Assembly (NCBI RefSeq): GCF_000801295.1
Contig: NZ_AP012978.1
Location: forward strand, 2,277,001-2,341,000
DNA: 64,000 bases
Source of the DNA: an endosymbiont of unidentified scaly snail isolate Monju
GTDB lineage: Bacteria > Pseudomonadota > Gammaproteobacteria > Chromatiales > Chromatiaceae
Direction of reading: 5' to 3'
A model generated the notes under the pieces. The model made no database searches. It was given only the letters and a program-made list of their open reading frames with translations, and was not told the DNA's origin. The position numbers were made by a program, and so were the translations under genes. Positions 1-11,229 of the stretch are shown one piece after another (within the stretch, counting starts at the first letter, position 1; each line of letters opens with the position of its first letter).

Positions 1-2
1 AC

Positions 3-353
3 TATCTGAACCAGCTGCCCCACGCGCAGGTGCCCCTCTTCCACAGTGCTCTGGACCTGGCACTGATCTGCATGTGCGACAGCGAATTCGGCCGCTACGC
101 CTTTCCCCAGAAGACTTACGAGATCCTCGCCTGCGGCACCCCCCTGCTGGCCGCAAGTGTCGACGCGCCGCGAAGCCTGCTGGCGGACTGGCCACGCTGC
201 CTCTACCGACCCGGCGATCTGGACCAGCTGATCACCCGGATCGAGGAACAGCGACAACAGCCCTGCACACCCTCACTCGCCATCCCGAGCTGGGCCGATC
301 AGGCGAAACGTCTGGAATCCTTCTGGAGAGAACACCTCGAACTGCCAGAGTGA
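3..353 (+). CDS. GT4-type glycosyltransferase, C-terminal part (5' truncated by window edge)
   Basis: The reading frame is open from the left edge and ends at TGA 351-353, so only the C-terminal ~116 residues are present. The segment FGRYAFPQKTYEILACGTPL resembles the C-terminal nucleotide-sugar-binding half of GT-B, group 1 (GT4) glycosyltransferases, where a conserved acidic residue followed by a G-x-P loop holds the sugar donor. It would transfer a sugar to a lipid or polysaccharide acceptor at the inner face of the membrane. Acceptor and donor cannot be read from this fragment. It converges on a second glycosyltransferase only 13 bp away, so this edge may be part of a surface-polysaccharide locus extending to the left. 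Confidence 0.7.
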   Translation, partial: YLNQLPHAQVPLFHSALDLALICMCDSEFGRYAFPQKTYEILACGTPLLAASVDAPRSLLADWPRCLYRPGDLDQLITRIEEQRQQPCTPSLAIPSWADQAKRLESFWREHLELPE

Positions 354-366
354 AAGCGGGGACGGC

Positions 367-1503
367 TCAGCTCCCCTGCAGAGCACGTGCCAGCCGCTCG
401 CCGAAGTTTGGCCGGGCAAACTGCTCCGCATGAGCGTGCATCGCCAAAAGGGACAGAGGTGCTTCAAGATTGTCGACCACCGCAGCGGCGAAGGCATCGG
501 TATCGCCGGGCGGCACCAGCCACCCCGACACCCCATCAGCCACCGCATCCACCACCCCTCCCGTCGCATAAGCCACGGTCGGCAGACCATGCGCTGCCGC
601 CTCTACCGCTACCATGCCGAAACCTTCGGGATCACCCGGAATGCTGCGCACCGGAAAGACATGCACATCCGCAGCCAGGTAGGCCTCGCGCAAGCGCTCC
701 CATTCGGTGAATTCCCCGAGAAAACGGACCTTGCCCGCCACACCGGCCTTCTCGGCCACCGAGCGAATCTGCTCTACCGACTGCACGCCAGCATACAGGG
801 CCTGGGCGGGTTCTCCACCGATGATCGCCAGTTGCGCCTCGGGTACCTGGCGGACGATCTCCGGAAACACATCGCGCACGAACTCGAGCATGCCCTTGCG
901 GGTGGTCAGGCGCCCGACCGAGAGCAGCAAGGGGCCATCACCCAGGTCATGACATTGCCGGAAAGTGCGCCGGGCGGTTTCGCGTTCTTCGGCGGTGATC
1001 GCTTCCGGCAAGGTCACGCCCGGCGGGATGATCTCGATACGCATGGGAGCGACGCCTGCCGCCTCGGCCAGGGCCGCCGTGGCGCGACTGTTGGCGATGA
1101 CCCGGTCCATCCGCCGCAGAAACGGGATCCACAGCAAGCGATAGAGCCAATGCCGTGCCACCACATCCAGACCATGCACATAGACGGCCGCACGCGCTCC
1201 GGACAATCGCGCGGTCATCCAGGCAAGGGGCGCGGTCAGGCCACTGCCGGCCAGGACCACGTCGGGGCGCAGGCCGCGTGCCTGCCGGATACCGGACACC
1301 AGGGCGCCGAGCAAGAAACGCCACAGGGGACGGCCCGGCACTTCGTGGACGACCACCCCGGTTGGCGCCCGCGCTGCCGATCCTTCCGGGGCCACCACGG
1401 TCACGGTACCGTGCCGAGCCAGCTCGTCAGCCACATGCCAGTTGAGACGCTCCATACCACCAAGCAGTGGCGGAAAATTGCGGGTGATCAGCAATCCCTT
1501 CAA
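367..1503 (-). CDS. GT4 family glycosyltransferase
   Basis: This is a full GT-B glycosyltransferase of about 378 residues. The N-terminus LLITRNFPPLLGGMERLNW is the usual acceptor-side start of this family, the middle has a donor-binding SVGRLTTRKG stretch, and the C-terminal part has an EGFGMVAVEAAAHGLPTVA segment containing the E-x7-E motif. I place the start at a TTG codon (1501-1503), so that the protein begins LKGLLITRNFPP. The open frame extends to 1578, but that would add a non-homologous leader and overlap phoR by 40 bp. It probably adds hexoses to a lipid or glycan. The substrate is unknown. The gene follows phoR on the same strand but is unlikely to belong functionally to the phosphate regulon. 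Confidence 0.8.
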   Translation of the reverse strand: MKGLLITRNFPPLLGGMERLNWHVADELARHGTVTVVAPEGSAARAPTGVVVHEVPGRPLWRFLLGALVSGIRQARGLRPDVVLAGSGLTAPLAWMTARLSGARAAVYVHGLDVVARHWLYRLLWIPFLRRMDRVIANSRATAALAEAAGVAPMRIEIIPPGVTLPEAITAEERETARRTFRQCHDLGDGPLLLSVGRLTTRKGMLEFVRDVFPEIVRQVPEAQLAIIGGEPAQALYAGVQSVEQIRSVAEKAGVAGKVRFLGEFTEWERLREAYLAADVHVFPVRSIPGDPEGFGMVAVEAAAHGLPTVAYATGGVVDAVADGVSGWLVPPGDTDAFAAAVVDNLEAPLSLLAMHAHAEQFARPNFGERLARALQGS

Positions 1504-1538
1504 ATGCCTATCTCTCGTCGCACAGAAACCGTCCAGCC

Positions 1539-2846
1539 TCAGGCCGGCACGATCCTCACGTTCGGAAAGATACAACAAAACCGGCTCCCCTCCCCGACCT
1601 GGCTCTCGATTTCGATGACAGCGTCGTGTCGCAGCAATACATGGCGCACGATGGACAGACCCAGGCCGGTGCCACCGCGTTCGCGTGAGCGGCTCTTGTC
1701 CACGCGATAGAAGCGCTCCGTGAGACGATCCAGGTGCTCCGGCGGGATACCAGGCCCCTGGTCGAGCACGCAGAAGCGCGCGCCATCGTCATCAACTTCC
1801 CAGTACAGGTCGACCGGGGTGCCGGGCGGGGTGTGCAGAATGGCATTGAACAGCAGATTGCCGAAGGCCGAGGCCAGCTCGCTCTCGCTGCCCAGCAGGC
1901 CGGCGCGTGATTGCAGGTGCAGGGTGACAGGATGCTGGTCTCCGTTCAGTCGACGGGCATCCTCGACCAGGTGTTCGAGCAGCGCGGGCACATCCACCGG
2001 CTCGCGTGGCGGGCGGTCGTCTTCCAGTTCCAGACGCGAGAGCATCAGCAGGTCGGCGACCAATTGCTGCATGCGTTCGGCCTGGCGCAGCGAAGCAGCC
2101 AGGGCATCGTGCACCTCGCCGGGCAGGTCTTCCTCGGCGAGCATCTCCAGGTAGCCGACGACCACGGTGAGCGGGGTACGCAACTCGTGCGAGACATTGG
2201 CGATAAAGTCGCGGCGTACCGTCTGCACGCGCTTGAGCTCGGTCACGTCATGCGCGGTAAGCAACAGCTGATCCTTGGCGAAGGGAGCAACCCGCAACTC
2301 CAGTTCGCGTTCGCCCGCCGCCCCGATACGGCGCTCCAGTGGCGAAGCATCGGCCCCCTGGCGCAACCAGTCGGCCAGCGCCGGATCATCCAGCAGTTCG
2401 GGCAGAGGACGGCCGACAACCGGCTCGCCGGCATCCAGTCCCAGCAGTTCGCGCGCTGCCGAGTTGAACCACTGCACACGCAGGCGCTGGTCGAGGATGA
2501 CCGCAGCATCCGGCATGGTCTCGAGAGTATCGTGAAAACGGTGCAACAGGCGGCTCAGACGTTTCTTGCGCTGACGCGCACGCAAACGCACTCGTTCGAT
2601 GTGCTCGGCCACCGATCGCCAGACCCCGCGCAGGTCCTCGCCGCCACCACCGACAAGCCATTCCTCGAGCAGCCAGACCTGGTACAGCTGCCACAGCACC
2701 AGGCCGCCGAGGCCGACCAGCAGGGCCAGCGCCCAGGCCTGACTCGCCCAACCGAACAGGCCAACCAGGGCGGCAACCGCCAGCAGCCTCAGGAGCTCGG
2801 CGCGAAACTGCTCATGCACCGGCAGATACCAGCCGGTAGCCCGCAC
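1539..2846 (-). CDS. phoR: Phosphate regulon sensor histidine kinase PhoR
   Basis: This is a membrane sensor kinase of up to 435 residues that phosphorylates PhoB when phosphate is short. Two N-terminal hydrophobic helices (about residues 19-60) are followed by a positively charged stretch, a PAS domain (about 105-200), a HisKA domain with the phospho-acceptor H in NVSHELRTPLT, and a HATPase domain with N, G1 (DQGPGIP) and G2 (GGTGLGLSIV) boxes. It is the last gene of pstSCAB-phoU-phoB-phoR. The start shown is a GTG overlapping phoB by 35 bp. A second GTG at 2819 overlaps by only 8 bp and gives a protein beginning VHEQFRAEL. Neither has a clear ribosome binding site, which suggests coupling to phoB. 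Confidence 0.93.
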   Translation of the reverse strand: MRATGWYLPVHEQFRAELLRLLAVAALVGLFGWASQAWALALLVGLGGLVLWQLYQVWLLEEWLVGGGGEDLRGVWRSVAEHIERVRLRARQRKKRLSRLLHRFHDTLETMPDAAVILDQRLRVQWFNSAARELLGLDAGEPVVGRPLPELLDDPALADWLRQGADASPLERRIGAAGERELELRVAPFAKDQLLLTAHDVTELKRVQTVRRDFIANVSHELRTPLTVVVGYLEMLAEEDLPGEVHDALAASLRQAERMQQLVADLLMLSRLELEDDRPPREPVDVPALLEHLVEDARRLNGDQHPVTLHLQSRAGLLGSESELASAFGNLLFNAILHTPPGTPVDLYWEVDDDGARFCVLDQGPGIPPEHLDRLTERFYRVDKSRSRERGGTGLGLSIVRHVLLRHDAVIEIESQVGEGSRFCCIFPNVRIVPA

Positions 2847-3489
2847 CGCGCACCGTTTCGATGCATCCGTCCAGGCCGAACGGGGCCAACGCCTTGCGTA
2901 GCCGGCGCACGCTCACGTCCACGGTGCGCTCCTCGAGCGCGACATCGTCGCCCCATACCCGGTCGAGCAACTGACCCCGGCTATACACCCGGTTCGGGTT
3001 TTGCAGCAGAAAACGCAACAGGCGAAACTCGGTCGGCCCCAGCGGCACTGGGCTTCCCTCACACTCTACCTGCCGGGTAGCGGGGTCGAGCACCAGCTCG
3101 CCCAGCCGCAACCGGCCGTCCAGGTCACGGCGCAGCACGGCGCGGATGCGCGCGATCAATTCGGGTGGGGAAAAGGGCTTGACCACGTAGTCGTCGGCGC
3201 CGGCCTCCAGCCCCTGTACCCGCTGAGCCTCCTCGGCCAGCGCGGTGAGCAGGATCACCGGGATGTCGCTCAACCCCTCGTGCTGCCGGATATGCCGCAG
3301 CAAGGCGATGCCACTGCGTTCGGGCAACATCCAGTCGAGCAGCACCAGGTCGGGCCGGCGCACCGCCAGCAGGTGCTCGGCCTCGGCCACGCTGCCAGCC
3401 TCCAGCATCTCCATGCCGGCGCGCGACAGCGCAAAGCGCACCATGTCGCGGATGGGGGCCTCGTCCTCGACGAACAGAATGGTGGTCAT
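2812..3489 (-). CDS. phoB: Phosphate regulon response regulator PhoB
   Basis: This OmpR/PhoB-type response regulator has 225 residues, the usual length. The receiver domain occupies residues 1-120, with the acidic pair in FVEDEAP, the phospho-acceptor Asp in VLLDWMLP and the conserved Lys in DDYVVKPF. The C-terminal winged-helix DNA-binding domain (about 130-225) includes the RTVDVSVRRLRKAL recognition helix. When phosphorylated by PhoR it binds Pho boxes, most likely including one ahead of pstS in this window. Its ATG overlaps the phoU stop (ATGA), so phoU, phoB and phoR appear to be translationally coupled. This is unlike E. coli, where phoBR is separate from pst. Confidence 0.95.
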   Translation of the reverse strand: MTTILFVEDEAPIRDMVRFALSRAGMEMLEAGSVAEAEHLLAVRRPDLVLLDWMLPERSGIALLRHIRQHEGLSDIPVILLTALAEEAQRVQGLEAGADDYVVKPFSPPELIARIRAVLRRDLDGRLRLGELVLDPATRQVECEGSPVPLGPTEFRLLRFLLQNPNRVYSRGQLLDRVWGDDVALEERTVDVSVRRLRKALAPFGLDGCIETVRGAGYRLVSAGA

Positions 3490-4175
3490 TGATGGCGTAT
3501 GTCTTCTCCGGTCACCAGGTAGATGACGTGCTCGGCGATATTGTCGATGTGACGCTTGCCCCGGTCCAGGGATTTCAGCACCAGCATGAAGTTCACCGCC
3601 TCGGCCACATCCTGCCGATTATCGAACACGCACTCAACAAGGTACTTCAAACGATTTCGCAAATCGATCTGCTCGGGCAGCTCACCAGCCACTATGACCT
3701 CGGACTGCCTGGCGTCGTCCTCCTCATAAGCGCGAAGTGCCGTATCCAGCAGCATGATCAGATGCCCCATCAGGTGCTGCACCTCGCTGCGGGGAGAGTG
3801 CCCGTCGCAACCGCTTTCCGGCAGCGACTCCTGGCACAGCACCCGTGCAATCTGGGTCATCTCGTCGCCGAGGCGCTCTAACTCGGTGACGATACGCGAG
3901 GTCGCCACCACATAGCGAAGGTCCCTGCCGACGGGCGCGCGCCGTGCCAGCAGGCTGACGATGAAGCTGTCCACTTTCACTTCCTGCAAGTCGATGGGAC
4001 GATCCCCCTCGATGACCTGCCGCGCCTGTTCGGTGGAATCGTGTCCCAGCGCCAGCTGCAGTCGCTCCATCTGGCCACGCACCAGGCCAGCCATCTTGAG
4101 CACCCGCTTGCGCAGTTTGCGCATATCCTTGTCGAAGCCTCTTAGGATATGGCCGTTCGATACCGTGCCGTTCAT
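3486..4175 (-). CDS. phoU: Phosphate signalling complex protein PhoU
   Basis: PhoU is a peripheral helical protein that links the PstSCAB transporter to PhoR and represses the regulon when phosphate is plentiful. The protein is about 229 residues with two tandem three-helix PhoU domains. The typical segments RRAPVGRDLRYVVATSRI and ELERLGDEMTQIAR are visible, and metal-binding E-x3-D type motifs are expected in the same helices. I choose the ATG at 4175 because AAGGAGAT lies just upstream. The longer frame from 4193 would start inside the pstB 3' end with no such site. Confidence 0.92.
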   Translation of the reverse strand: MNGTVSNGHILRGFDKDMRKLRKRVLKMAGLVRGQMERLQLALGHDSTEQARQVIEGDRPIDLQEVKVDSFIVSLLARRAPVGRDLRYVVATSRIVTELERLGDEMTQIARVLCQESLPESGCDGHSPRSEVQHLMGHLIMLLDTALRAYEEDDARQSEVIVAGELPEQIDLRNRLKYLVECVFDNRQDVAEAVNFMLVLKSLDRGKRHIDNIAEHVIYLVTGEDIRHQ

Positions 4176-4185
4176 CCTGATCTCC

Positions 4186-5061
4186 TTACCCAAAGCGGCC
4201 CGTGATGTAGGCCTCGGTCAGTTTGTGTGCCGGGTTGGTGAAGATCCGTTCGGTCTTGTCCACCTCGACCAGGCGTCCCATGTGAAAATAGGCGGTACGT
4301 TGCGAGACACGTGCCGCCTGCTGCATCGAATGGGTGACGATGATGATGGTGTAGCGCTCGCGCAGCTCGTCGATCAGCTCCTCCACCCGTGCAGTGGCGA
4401 TCGGATCCAGCGCCGAGCAGGGCTCGTCCATCAGGATCACCTCGGGATGAATGGCAATAGCGCGAGCGATACACAATCGCTGCTGCTGGCCACCGGACAG
4501 GCCCGTGCCCGGCGCATCCAGGCGGTCTTTCACCTCGTCCCACAGGCCGGCGCGACGCAGCGAGTTTTCCACCAGCTCGTCCAGGTCGGCCCGACTCGCC
4601 GCCAGGCCATGCAGCCGCGGGCCGTAGGCGATGTTCTCGTAGATCGACTTGGGAAAGGGGTTGGGCTTCTGGAACACCATGTCCACCCGCGCGCGCAGCG
4701 GCACCACGTCCATCTCTGGCGCATGAATGTCCTCGTCATCGAGGTGGATCTCGCCTTCCACGCGACAGCCCTCGATGGTGTCGTTCATGCGGTTGAAGCA
4801 ACGCAGGAAGGTCGACTTGCCACACCCCGAGGGGCCGATGAAGGCGGTCACCTGGTGTTTGCCGATATCGATCGACACATCCTTGATCGCCTGTTTTTCA
4901 CCATAGAACACGTTGACATTGCGTGCGCGCAGGCTGACCTTGCGCTCGAGGAAGGGGGTACCCAGGGTGCTCTCGACGACCTCTGGCTGCGCGGCATCAC
5001 CCGCGGCCAGGGCCGCCTCCACCACCGACTGGAACAAGGCGCGTCGATCGGCAATCGCCAT
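4186..5061 (-). CDS. pstB: Phosphate ABC transporter ATP-binding protein PstB
   Basis: This is the ATPase of the high-affinity phosphate importer, at the cytoplasmic face of the inner membrane. It has 291 residues: Walker [10 protein letters not shown], the PstB-specific segment [19 protein letters not shown], signature [14 protein letters not shown], Walker [14 protein letters not shown] and the switch His in [14 protein letters not shown]. About 30 extra residues precede the ABC domain. It lies between pstA and phoU, 12 bp downstream of pstA and ending 11 bp past the phoU start. Confidence 0.96.
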   Translation of the reverse strand: MAIADRRALFQSVVEAALAAGDAAQPEVVESTLGTPFLERKVSLRARNVNVFYGEKQAIKDVSIDIGKHQVTAFIGPSGCGKSTFLRCFNRMNDTIEGCRVEGEIHLDDEDIHAPEMDVVPLRARVDMVFQKPNPFPKSIYENIAYGPRLHGLAASRADLDELVENSLRRAGLWDEVKDRLDAPGTGLSGGQQQRLCIARAIAIHPEVILMDEPCSALDPIATARVEELIDELRERYTIIIVTHSMQQAARVSQRTAYFHMGRLVEVDKTERIFTNPAHKLTEAYITGRFG

Positions 5062-5073
5062 CTCGGATTCTCC

Positions 5074-6369
5074 TTACCAGCGTTTCTCGAAGCGGCGGCG
5101 CAACAGGATGGCCACCAGGTTCATCAGCACCAGGAACAGCAGCAACACCAGGATGGCCGCCGCGGTACGTTCCATAAAGGCGCGTTCGGGGCTGTCGGCC
5201 CACAGGTAGATCTGCACCGGCAGCACCGTGGCCGGATCGGTAATGCCCTGCGGCACATCGACGATGAAGGCCACCATGCCGATCATCAACAGGGGCGCGG
5301 TCTCGCCCAGCGCCTGCGCCATGCCGATGATGGTACCGGTGAGCATGCCCGGCAGGGCCTGCGGCAGCACGTGGTGAAACACCGTCTGCATGCGCGAGGC
5401 GCCGATGCCCAGTGCTGCCTCGCGGATCGAAGGCAGCACCGCCTTGAGCGCCGCGCGCCCGGTGATGATGATGGTCGGCAGCGTCATCAGGGTGAGCACC
5501 AGACCGCCGACCAGCGACGCCGAACGCGGCAGGTCGAGAAAGTTCAGAAACACCGCCAGCCCCAGCAGGCCGAACACGATCGACGGCACGGCCGCCAGGT
5601 TGTTGATGTTGACCTCGATAAAGTCGGTCCAGCGGTTGCGCGGCGCGAGCTCTTCCAGGTAGATGGCCGCCGCCACGCCCAGTGGCAATGACAACGCCAG
5701 GGTGACCAGCAGGGCGTAGAAGGAACCGGCGAGCGCCCCGCGGATGCCGGCCAGTTCCGGCTCGCGCGAGTCGCCATTGCGGAAGAATGTCCAGTTGAAG
5801 AAGGTGTCGATCGCCCCCTCCGCGCGCAGGGACTCCAGCCAGTGGCGCTGGCGCTCGCTCAAGCGGACACCACCCGCCTCACCATGCTTGAACCACTGAT
5901 CGACCTCGTCGTCGGCGAGCAACCAGAAGGCACGCCACTGCCCCAGCAGTTCAGGGTCTGCCACCACCTGGTCGCGCAAGGCCCAGGCCGCGCCGCTGCT
6001 CACCAGCCGGTAGAGCTCACGCTTCTCGCGGCGCTTGCGCGCCTCGGGGAAACGTGCGCGCAGGGCCTGCTTGATCACCCCCGCATAGTCACCGGCGCTC
6101 AACGAATCCAGCGAACCGTTGCCCTGGGGATCGAGGCGTTCGGGGTCCAGCCTCAGCTCGAGGCGGATGTGTGTCTGCCAGAAGGCCGACTGCCCCAGGC
6201 TCACCAGGCTGACCAGCATGACGGCCAGAAACGACAGCCCCAGCACGATGGCACCGATACCGGCCAGGCGCAACAGGCGGTCGCGCCGGCGGCGACGTGC
6301 CAGACCCTGCAGCACCGCCTCGCGGATGGCGCGGCGCTTGACCAGCGGCTTGTTCTTTTTCTTACTCAT
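5074..6369 (-). CDS. pstA: Phosphate ABC transporter permease PstA
   Basis: This membrane subunit of the phosphate importer has 431 residues, longer than the ~296 of E. coli PstA. The extra length is an N-terminal extension holding a basic cytoplasmic leader (MSKKKNKPLVKRR), one helix (about 35-60) and a ~150-residue probably periplasmic insert. The six-helix permease domain follows, with the EAA-like loop ALGIGASRMQTVFHHVLPQA that contacts PstB. The ATG at 6369 overlaps the 3' end of pstC by 8 bp. The enlarged form is found in other proteobacteria and does not by itself suggest a different substrate. Confidence 0.93.
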   Translation of the reverse strand: MSKKKNKPLVKRRAIREAVLQGLARRRRRDRLLRLAGIGAIVLGLSFLAVMLVSLVSLGQSAFWQTHIRLELRLDPERLDPQGNGSLDSLSAGDYAGVIKQALRARFPEARKRREKRELYRLVSSGAAWALRDQVVADPELLGQWRAFWLLADDEVDQWFKHGEAGGVRLSERQRHWLESLRAEGAIDTFFNWTFFRNGDSREPELAGIRGALAGSFYALLVTLALSLPLGVAAAIYLEELAPRNRWTDFIEVNINNLAAVPSIVFGLLGLAVFLNFLDLPRSASLVGGLVLTLMTLPTIIITGRAALKAVLPSIREAALGIGASRMQTVFHHVLPQALPGMLTGTIIGMAQALGETAPLLMIGMVAFIVDVPQGITDPATVLPVQIYLWADSPERAFMERTAAAILVLLLFLVLMNLVAILLRRRFEKRW

Positions 6370-7744
6370 AGGCTTCCCGATAACGGCGTACGACGTACAG
6401 CGCCAGCACGTTGAGCAACAGGGTGGCCAGGAACAGCACCAGCCCCAGGGCAAAGGCTGCCAGGGTCTTGGGGCTGTCGAATTCCTGGTCGCCGACCAGC
6501 AGGGTGACGATCTGCACCGTGATGGTGGTCACCGAGTCCAGCGGATTGGCAGTCAGGCGTGCGCCCACGCCAGCGGCCATCACCACGATCATGGTCTCGC
6601 CGATGGCACGCGAGGCCGCCAGCAACACGCCACCGACGATGCCCGGAAGCGCTGCAGGCACCACCACACGCAACACCGTTTCGGCCGGGGTCGCGCCCAG
6701 CGCCAGCGAACCATCACGCAGTGACTGCGGCACGGCGGTGATCACGTCATCCGAGAGGGGCGAGACGAAGGGGATGATCATCACCCCCATCACCAGGCCG
6801 GCGGCCAGCGCGCTCTCGGAAGAGACGGCCAGGCCCAGCGACTCGCCCAGGCCGCGCACCAGCGGGGCCACCACCAGGGCGGCGAAGAAGCCATACACCA
6901 CGGTCGGGATGCCGGCCAGGATCTCGAGCAGCGGCTTGATCCAGGCTCGCGCCCGCGCACCCGCAAACTCGGCCAGCCAGATGGCCGAGAACAGGCCGAC
7001 CGGCACCGCCACTGCCAGCGCGATGCCGGCGATCATGAGCGTGCCAGCAAACAGGGGCACCATGCCGAAAGCACCGCTGGCACCCACCTGGTCGACACGG
7101 ATGGCGATCTGCGGGCTCCATTCCAGGCCGAACAGGAAATCGCCCAATGGCACCGTCTCGAAGAAACGCAAGGCCTCGAACAACACCGAGAGGACGATGC
7201 CCAGGGTGGTGAGGATGGCGATCGAAGCACTCGCCAGCAGCAGCACATGAACTACCCGTTCAACGCTGGTACGCGCCCGCAAACCCGGATGCACGCGCAA
7301 CAGCCCCCACCCCAGGCCGCCGAGGCCGACCAGCAGCAACAGCACTGGCAGGGCCATGTTCGACCAGCCTGACAGGCTACGGTAACGCTCGACCGCCGCA
7401 GTCAGCGCCGGATCGGGCACGCCCGAGGCGATGTTGCCAGTCGCCAGATTGCGGATGTCGTTGAGCAACAGGCTGCGCTCCGCCTCGGACAGCGTGCGCA
7501 TCGACTCGGGCAGCGACTGCATCACAAGGTGGCCAATCACTGCCTGGTCGAAAGCCAGCCACAACACCAGCAGCACCAGCGGCGGCAACCCTGCCAGCAG
7601 GGCTACCCGGTAGCCGTGATAACGCGGCAGCGAATGCAGGCGCCGGGCATCGCCATCCACCCGACCCAGCACGACGCGACGCCCCAGCCAGTAAGCGGCC
7701 AGGGCGTACGCCACCAACAATAAAAACAGCATCGACAGGCTCAT
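6362..7744 (-). CDS. pstC: Phosphate ABC transporter permease PstC
   Basis: This is the second membrane subunit of the phosphate importer, 460 residues. An N-terminal helix (about 3-20) and a second helix near residue 50 are followed by a periplasmic insert, further hydrophobic segments and the permease core. The coupling loop LALGATPAETVLRVVVPAALPG and SRAIGETMIVVMAAG are characteristic of PstC. It is expressed with pstS, 45 bp upstream, and pstA, which overlaps its end. The long N-terminal half matches the extended PstA and suggests that the two co-evolved. Confidence 0.93.
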   Translation of the reverse strand: MSLSMLFLLLVAYALAAYWLGRRVVLGRVDGDARRLHSLPRYHGYRVALLAGLPPLVLLVLWLAFDQAVIGHLVMQSLPESMRTLSEAERSLLLNDIRNLATGNIASGVPDPALTAAVERYRSLSGWSNMALPVLLLLVGLGGLGWGLLRVHPGLRARTSVERVVHVLLLASASIAILTTLGIVLSVLFEALRFFETVPLGDFLFGLEWSPQIAIRVDQVGASGAFGMVPLFAGTLMIAGIALAVAVPVGLFSAIWLAEFAGARARAWIKPLLEILAGIPTVVYGFFAALVVAPLVRGLGESLGLAVSSESALAAGLVMGVMIIPFVSPLSDDVITAVPQSLRDGSLALGATPAETVLRVVVPAALPGIVGGVLLAASRAIGETMIVVMAAGVGARLTANPLDSVTTITVQIVTLLVGDQEFDSPKTLAAFALGLVLFLATLLLNVLALYVVRRYREAYE

Positions 7745-7789
7745 CTCGTTCCCTCGCCGCGCCCCGGCATCCCGGAGCGCGGCCGCCGG

Positions 7790-8824
7790 TCACAACTCGA
7801 GCGGTGTCAGTTCGCGCGCCGCCTTGGCAAAAGCGCTGCGCTCGTCTTCCGGCATGGGGATCAACCCCTTGTCCACCAGGTAGCCGTCATCACCCCAGGC
7901 CTTTTCACTGGTGAATTCCGCCAGGTACTCGCGGATGCTGGGAATGCGCCCCACGTGCGCCTTCTTCACGTAGAAGAACAACGGACGCGAGACCGGATAG
8001 CTGCCATCGGCGATCAGCTCGAACTCGGGTGCCACGCCATCGACCAGCGAACCTTGCAACTGGTCGGCATTCTGTTCCAGGTAGCTGTAGCCGAAGATGC
8101 CCAGCGCCCGCGGATTGGCCACCAACTTCTTGACGATCAGGTTGTCGTTTTCACCAGCCTCGATGTAGGGACCGTCCTCACGAATGGCATGACAGATGGC
8201 CTTGTAACGCTTCTTGTCCTGATGCTTGAGCGCCTTGATCCAGGCGAACTGCTTGCAGCCACCCTCCATCGCCAGCTCGGCAAAGGCGTCGCGCGTCCCC
8301 GAGGTGGGCGGCGGTCCGAGCACCTCGATACCCACGTCCGGCAGACTGGGATTGACCTGCTTCCAGGTCCGGTAGGGATTGGGCACACTCTCCGGCGCGG
8401 CTGGATCAGGCACCTGGCGGGCCAGCGCCAGGAACAGGTCCTTGCGGCTCAGGTCGAAACGCGGCGCCTTGCGCGAATTGGCAATCGCGATACCGTCGTA
8501 GCCGATCTTGATCTCGACGATCTCCTTCACCCCGTTGGCCTGGCACTTGGCGAACTCCGATTTCTTGATGCGCCGCGAGGCATTGGTGATGTCTGGGTGA
8601 TTCACCCCCACGCCGGCGCAGAACAGCTTCATGCCACCGCCCGAACCGGTGGACTCGATACGCGGCGTCTTGAAGCGCGTGGCGCGACCGAAGTGCTCCG
8701 CCACCACGGTGGCGAAGGGATAGACGGTAGAAGAACCCACGATGTGAATGGTGTCGCGGGAGGCCGCCTGGGTCTGGGCGCCCAGTACCAGGGCCAGTGC
8801 ACTGCCGAACAGCATGCGTTTCAT
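7790..8824 (-). CDS. pstS: Phosphate ABC transporter substrate-binding protein PstS
   Basis: This is a periplasmic phosphate-binding protein of 344 residues. It has a signal peptide (MKRMLFGSALALVLGAQTQA, cleavage near AQA/AS) and typical phosphate-loop segments: HIVGSSTVYPF near the N-terminus, ESTGSGGG, and PTSGTRDAF later. The ATG at 8824 has GAGG about 11 nt upstream. Upstream in-frame codons lack a leader that fits export. It heads the pst-pho operon. A candidate Pho box lies 55-72 bp upstream, so PhoB control is likely. Confidence 0.92.
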   Translation of the reverse strand: MKRMLFGSALALVLGAQTQAASRDTIHIVGSSTVYPFATVVAEHFGRATRFKTPRIESTGSGGGMKLFCAGVGVNHPDITNASRRIKKSEFAKCQANGVKEIVEIKIGYDGIAIANSRKAPRFDLSRKDLFLALARQVPDPAAPESVPNPYRTWKQVNPSLPDVGIEVLGPPPTSGTRDAFAELAMEGGCKQFAWIKALKHQDKKRYKAICHAIREDGPYIEAGENDNLIVKKLVANPRALGIFGYSYLEQNADQLQGSLVDGVAPEFELIADGSYPVSRPLFFYVKKAHVGRIPSIREYLAEFTSEKAWGDDGYLVDKGLIPMPEDERSAFAKAARELTPLEL

Positions 8825-8878
8825 TTCAGTAATCCTCGTTGCGTCATTCATCTTGCGACGCACATGCTGGCAGCGCTT

Positions 8879-8896
8879 TGTTACGGGAATGTGACA
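8879..8896 (-). promoter_or_regulatory. Candidate Pho box upstream of pstS
   Basis: On the minus strand the site reads TGTCACATTCCCGTAACA, two imperfect copies of the PhoB half-site TGTCA/TGTNA spaced as in the 18-bp Pho box. It lies 55-72 bp before the pstS start in the short divergent gap with the ABC-F gene. The first half-site matches well and the second is degenerate (GTAAC). Confidence 0.4.
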
Positions 8897-8920
8897 AGCG
8901 AGGAGGGGTACAATCCGCGC

Positions 8921-10873
<1,953 letters not shown>

Positions 10874-10900
10874 GTCACAGATACAAGGAACTACAGACAT

Positions 10901-11024
10901 GCAGGAGATCCGTCCTCGGGCCAAACCGTTCGCGGCGAGGACGCCGCTCCCTCCCTGTAGGAGGCCCGTCCTCGGGCCGAACCTCACCGGGCCGAAGGTT
11001 CGCGGCAAGGACGCCGCTCCGGCG
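10901..11024. repeat. REP-like palindrome cluster between the ABC-F gene and a methyltransferase
   Basis: This stretch holds two and a half units of the window's dispersed palindrome: TTCGCGGCGAGGACGCCGC arms, a GGAGG-containing centre and GGCCCGTCCTCGGGCCGAA arms, with a second unit reading GGTTCGCGGCAAGGACGCCGC. The gap 10874-11229 has no convincing gene. Its open frames are built from the repeat. From about 11025 to 11215 I see nothing else. Confidence 0.8.
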
Positions 11025-11229
11025 TATGGACAACGTCGCCGAACACCCACCCGGCGAGACGCCAGATCGGCCAGCAGATCTGATCGATCTCTGGGAGAAA
11101 CAGATTCGTGCCTGACAGGATCGATAACGCATCACGCAACCGGCTGGCAAGGACGCGTGGTCAACTCGAATGACTTGCCATGCCTGGACTCAGGCAAGAT
11201 ACCGAACTTCCCCGTACCGGAGGAGAGCC

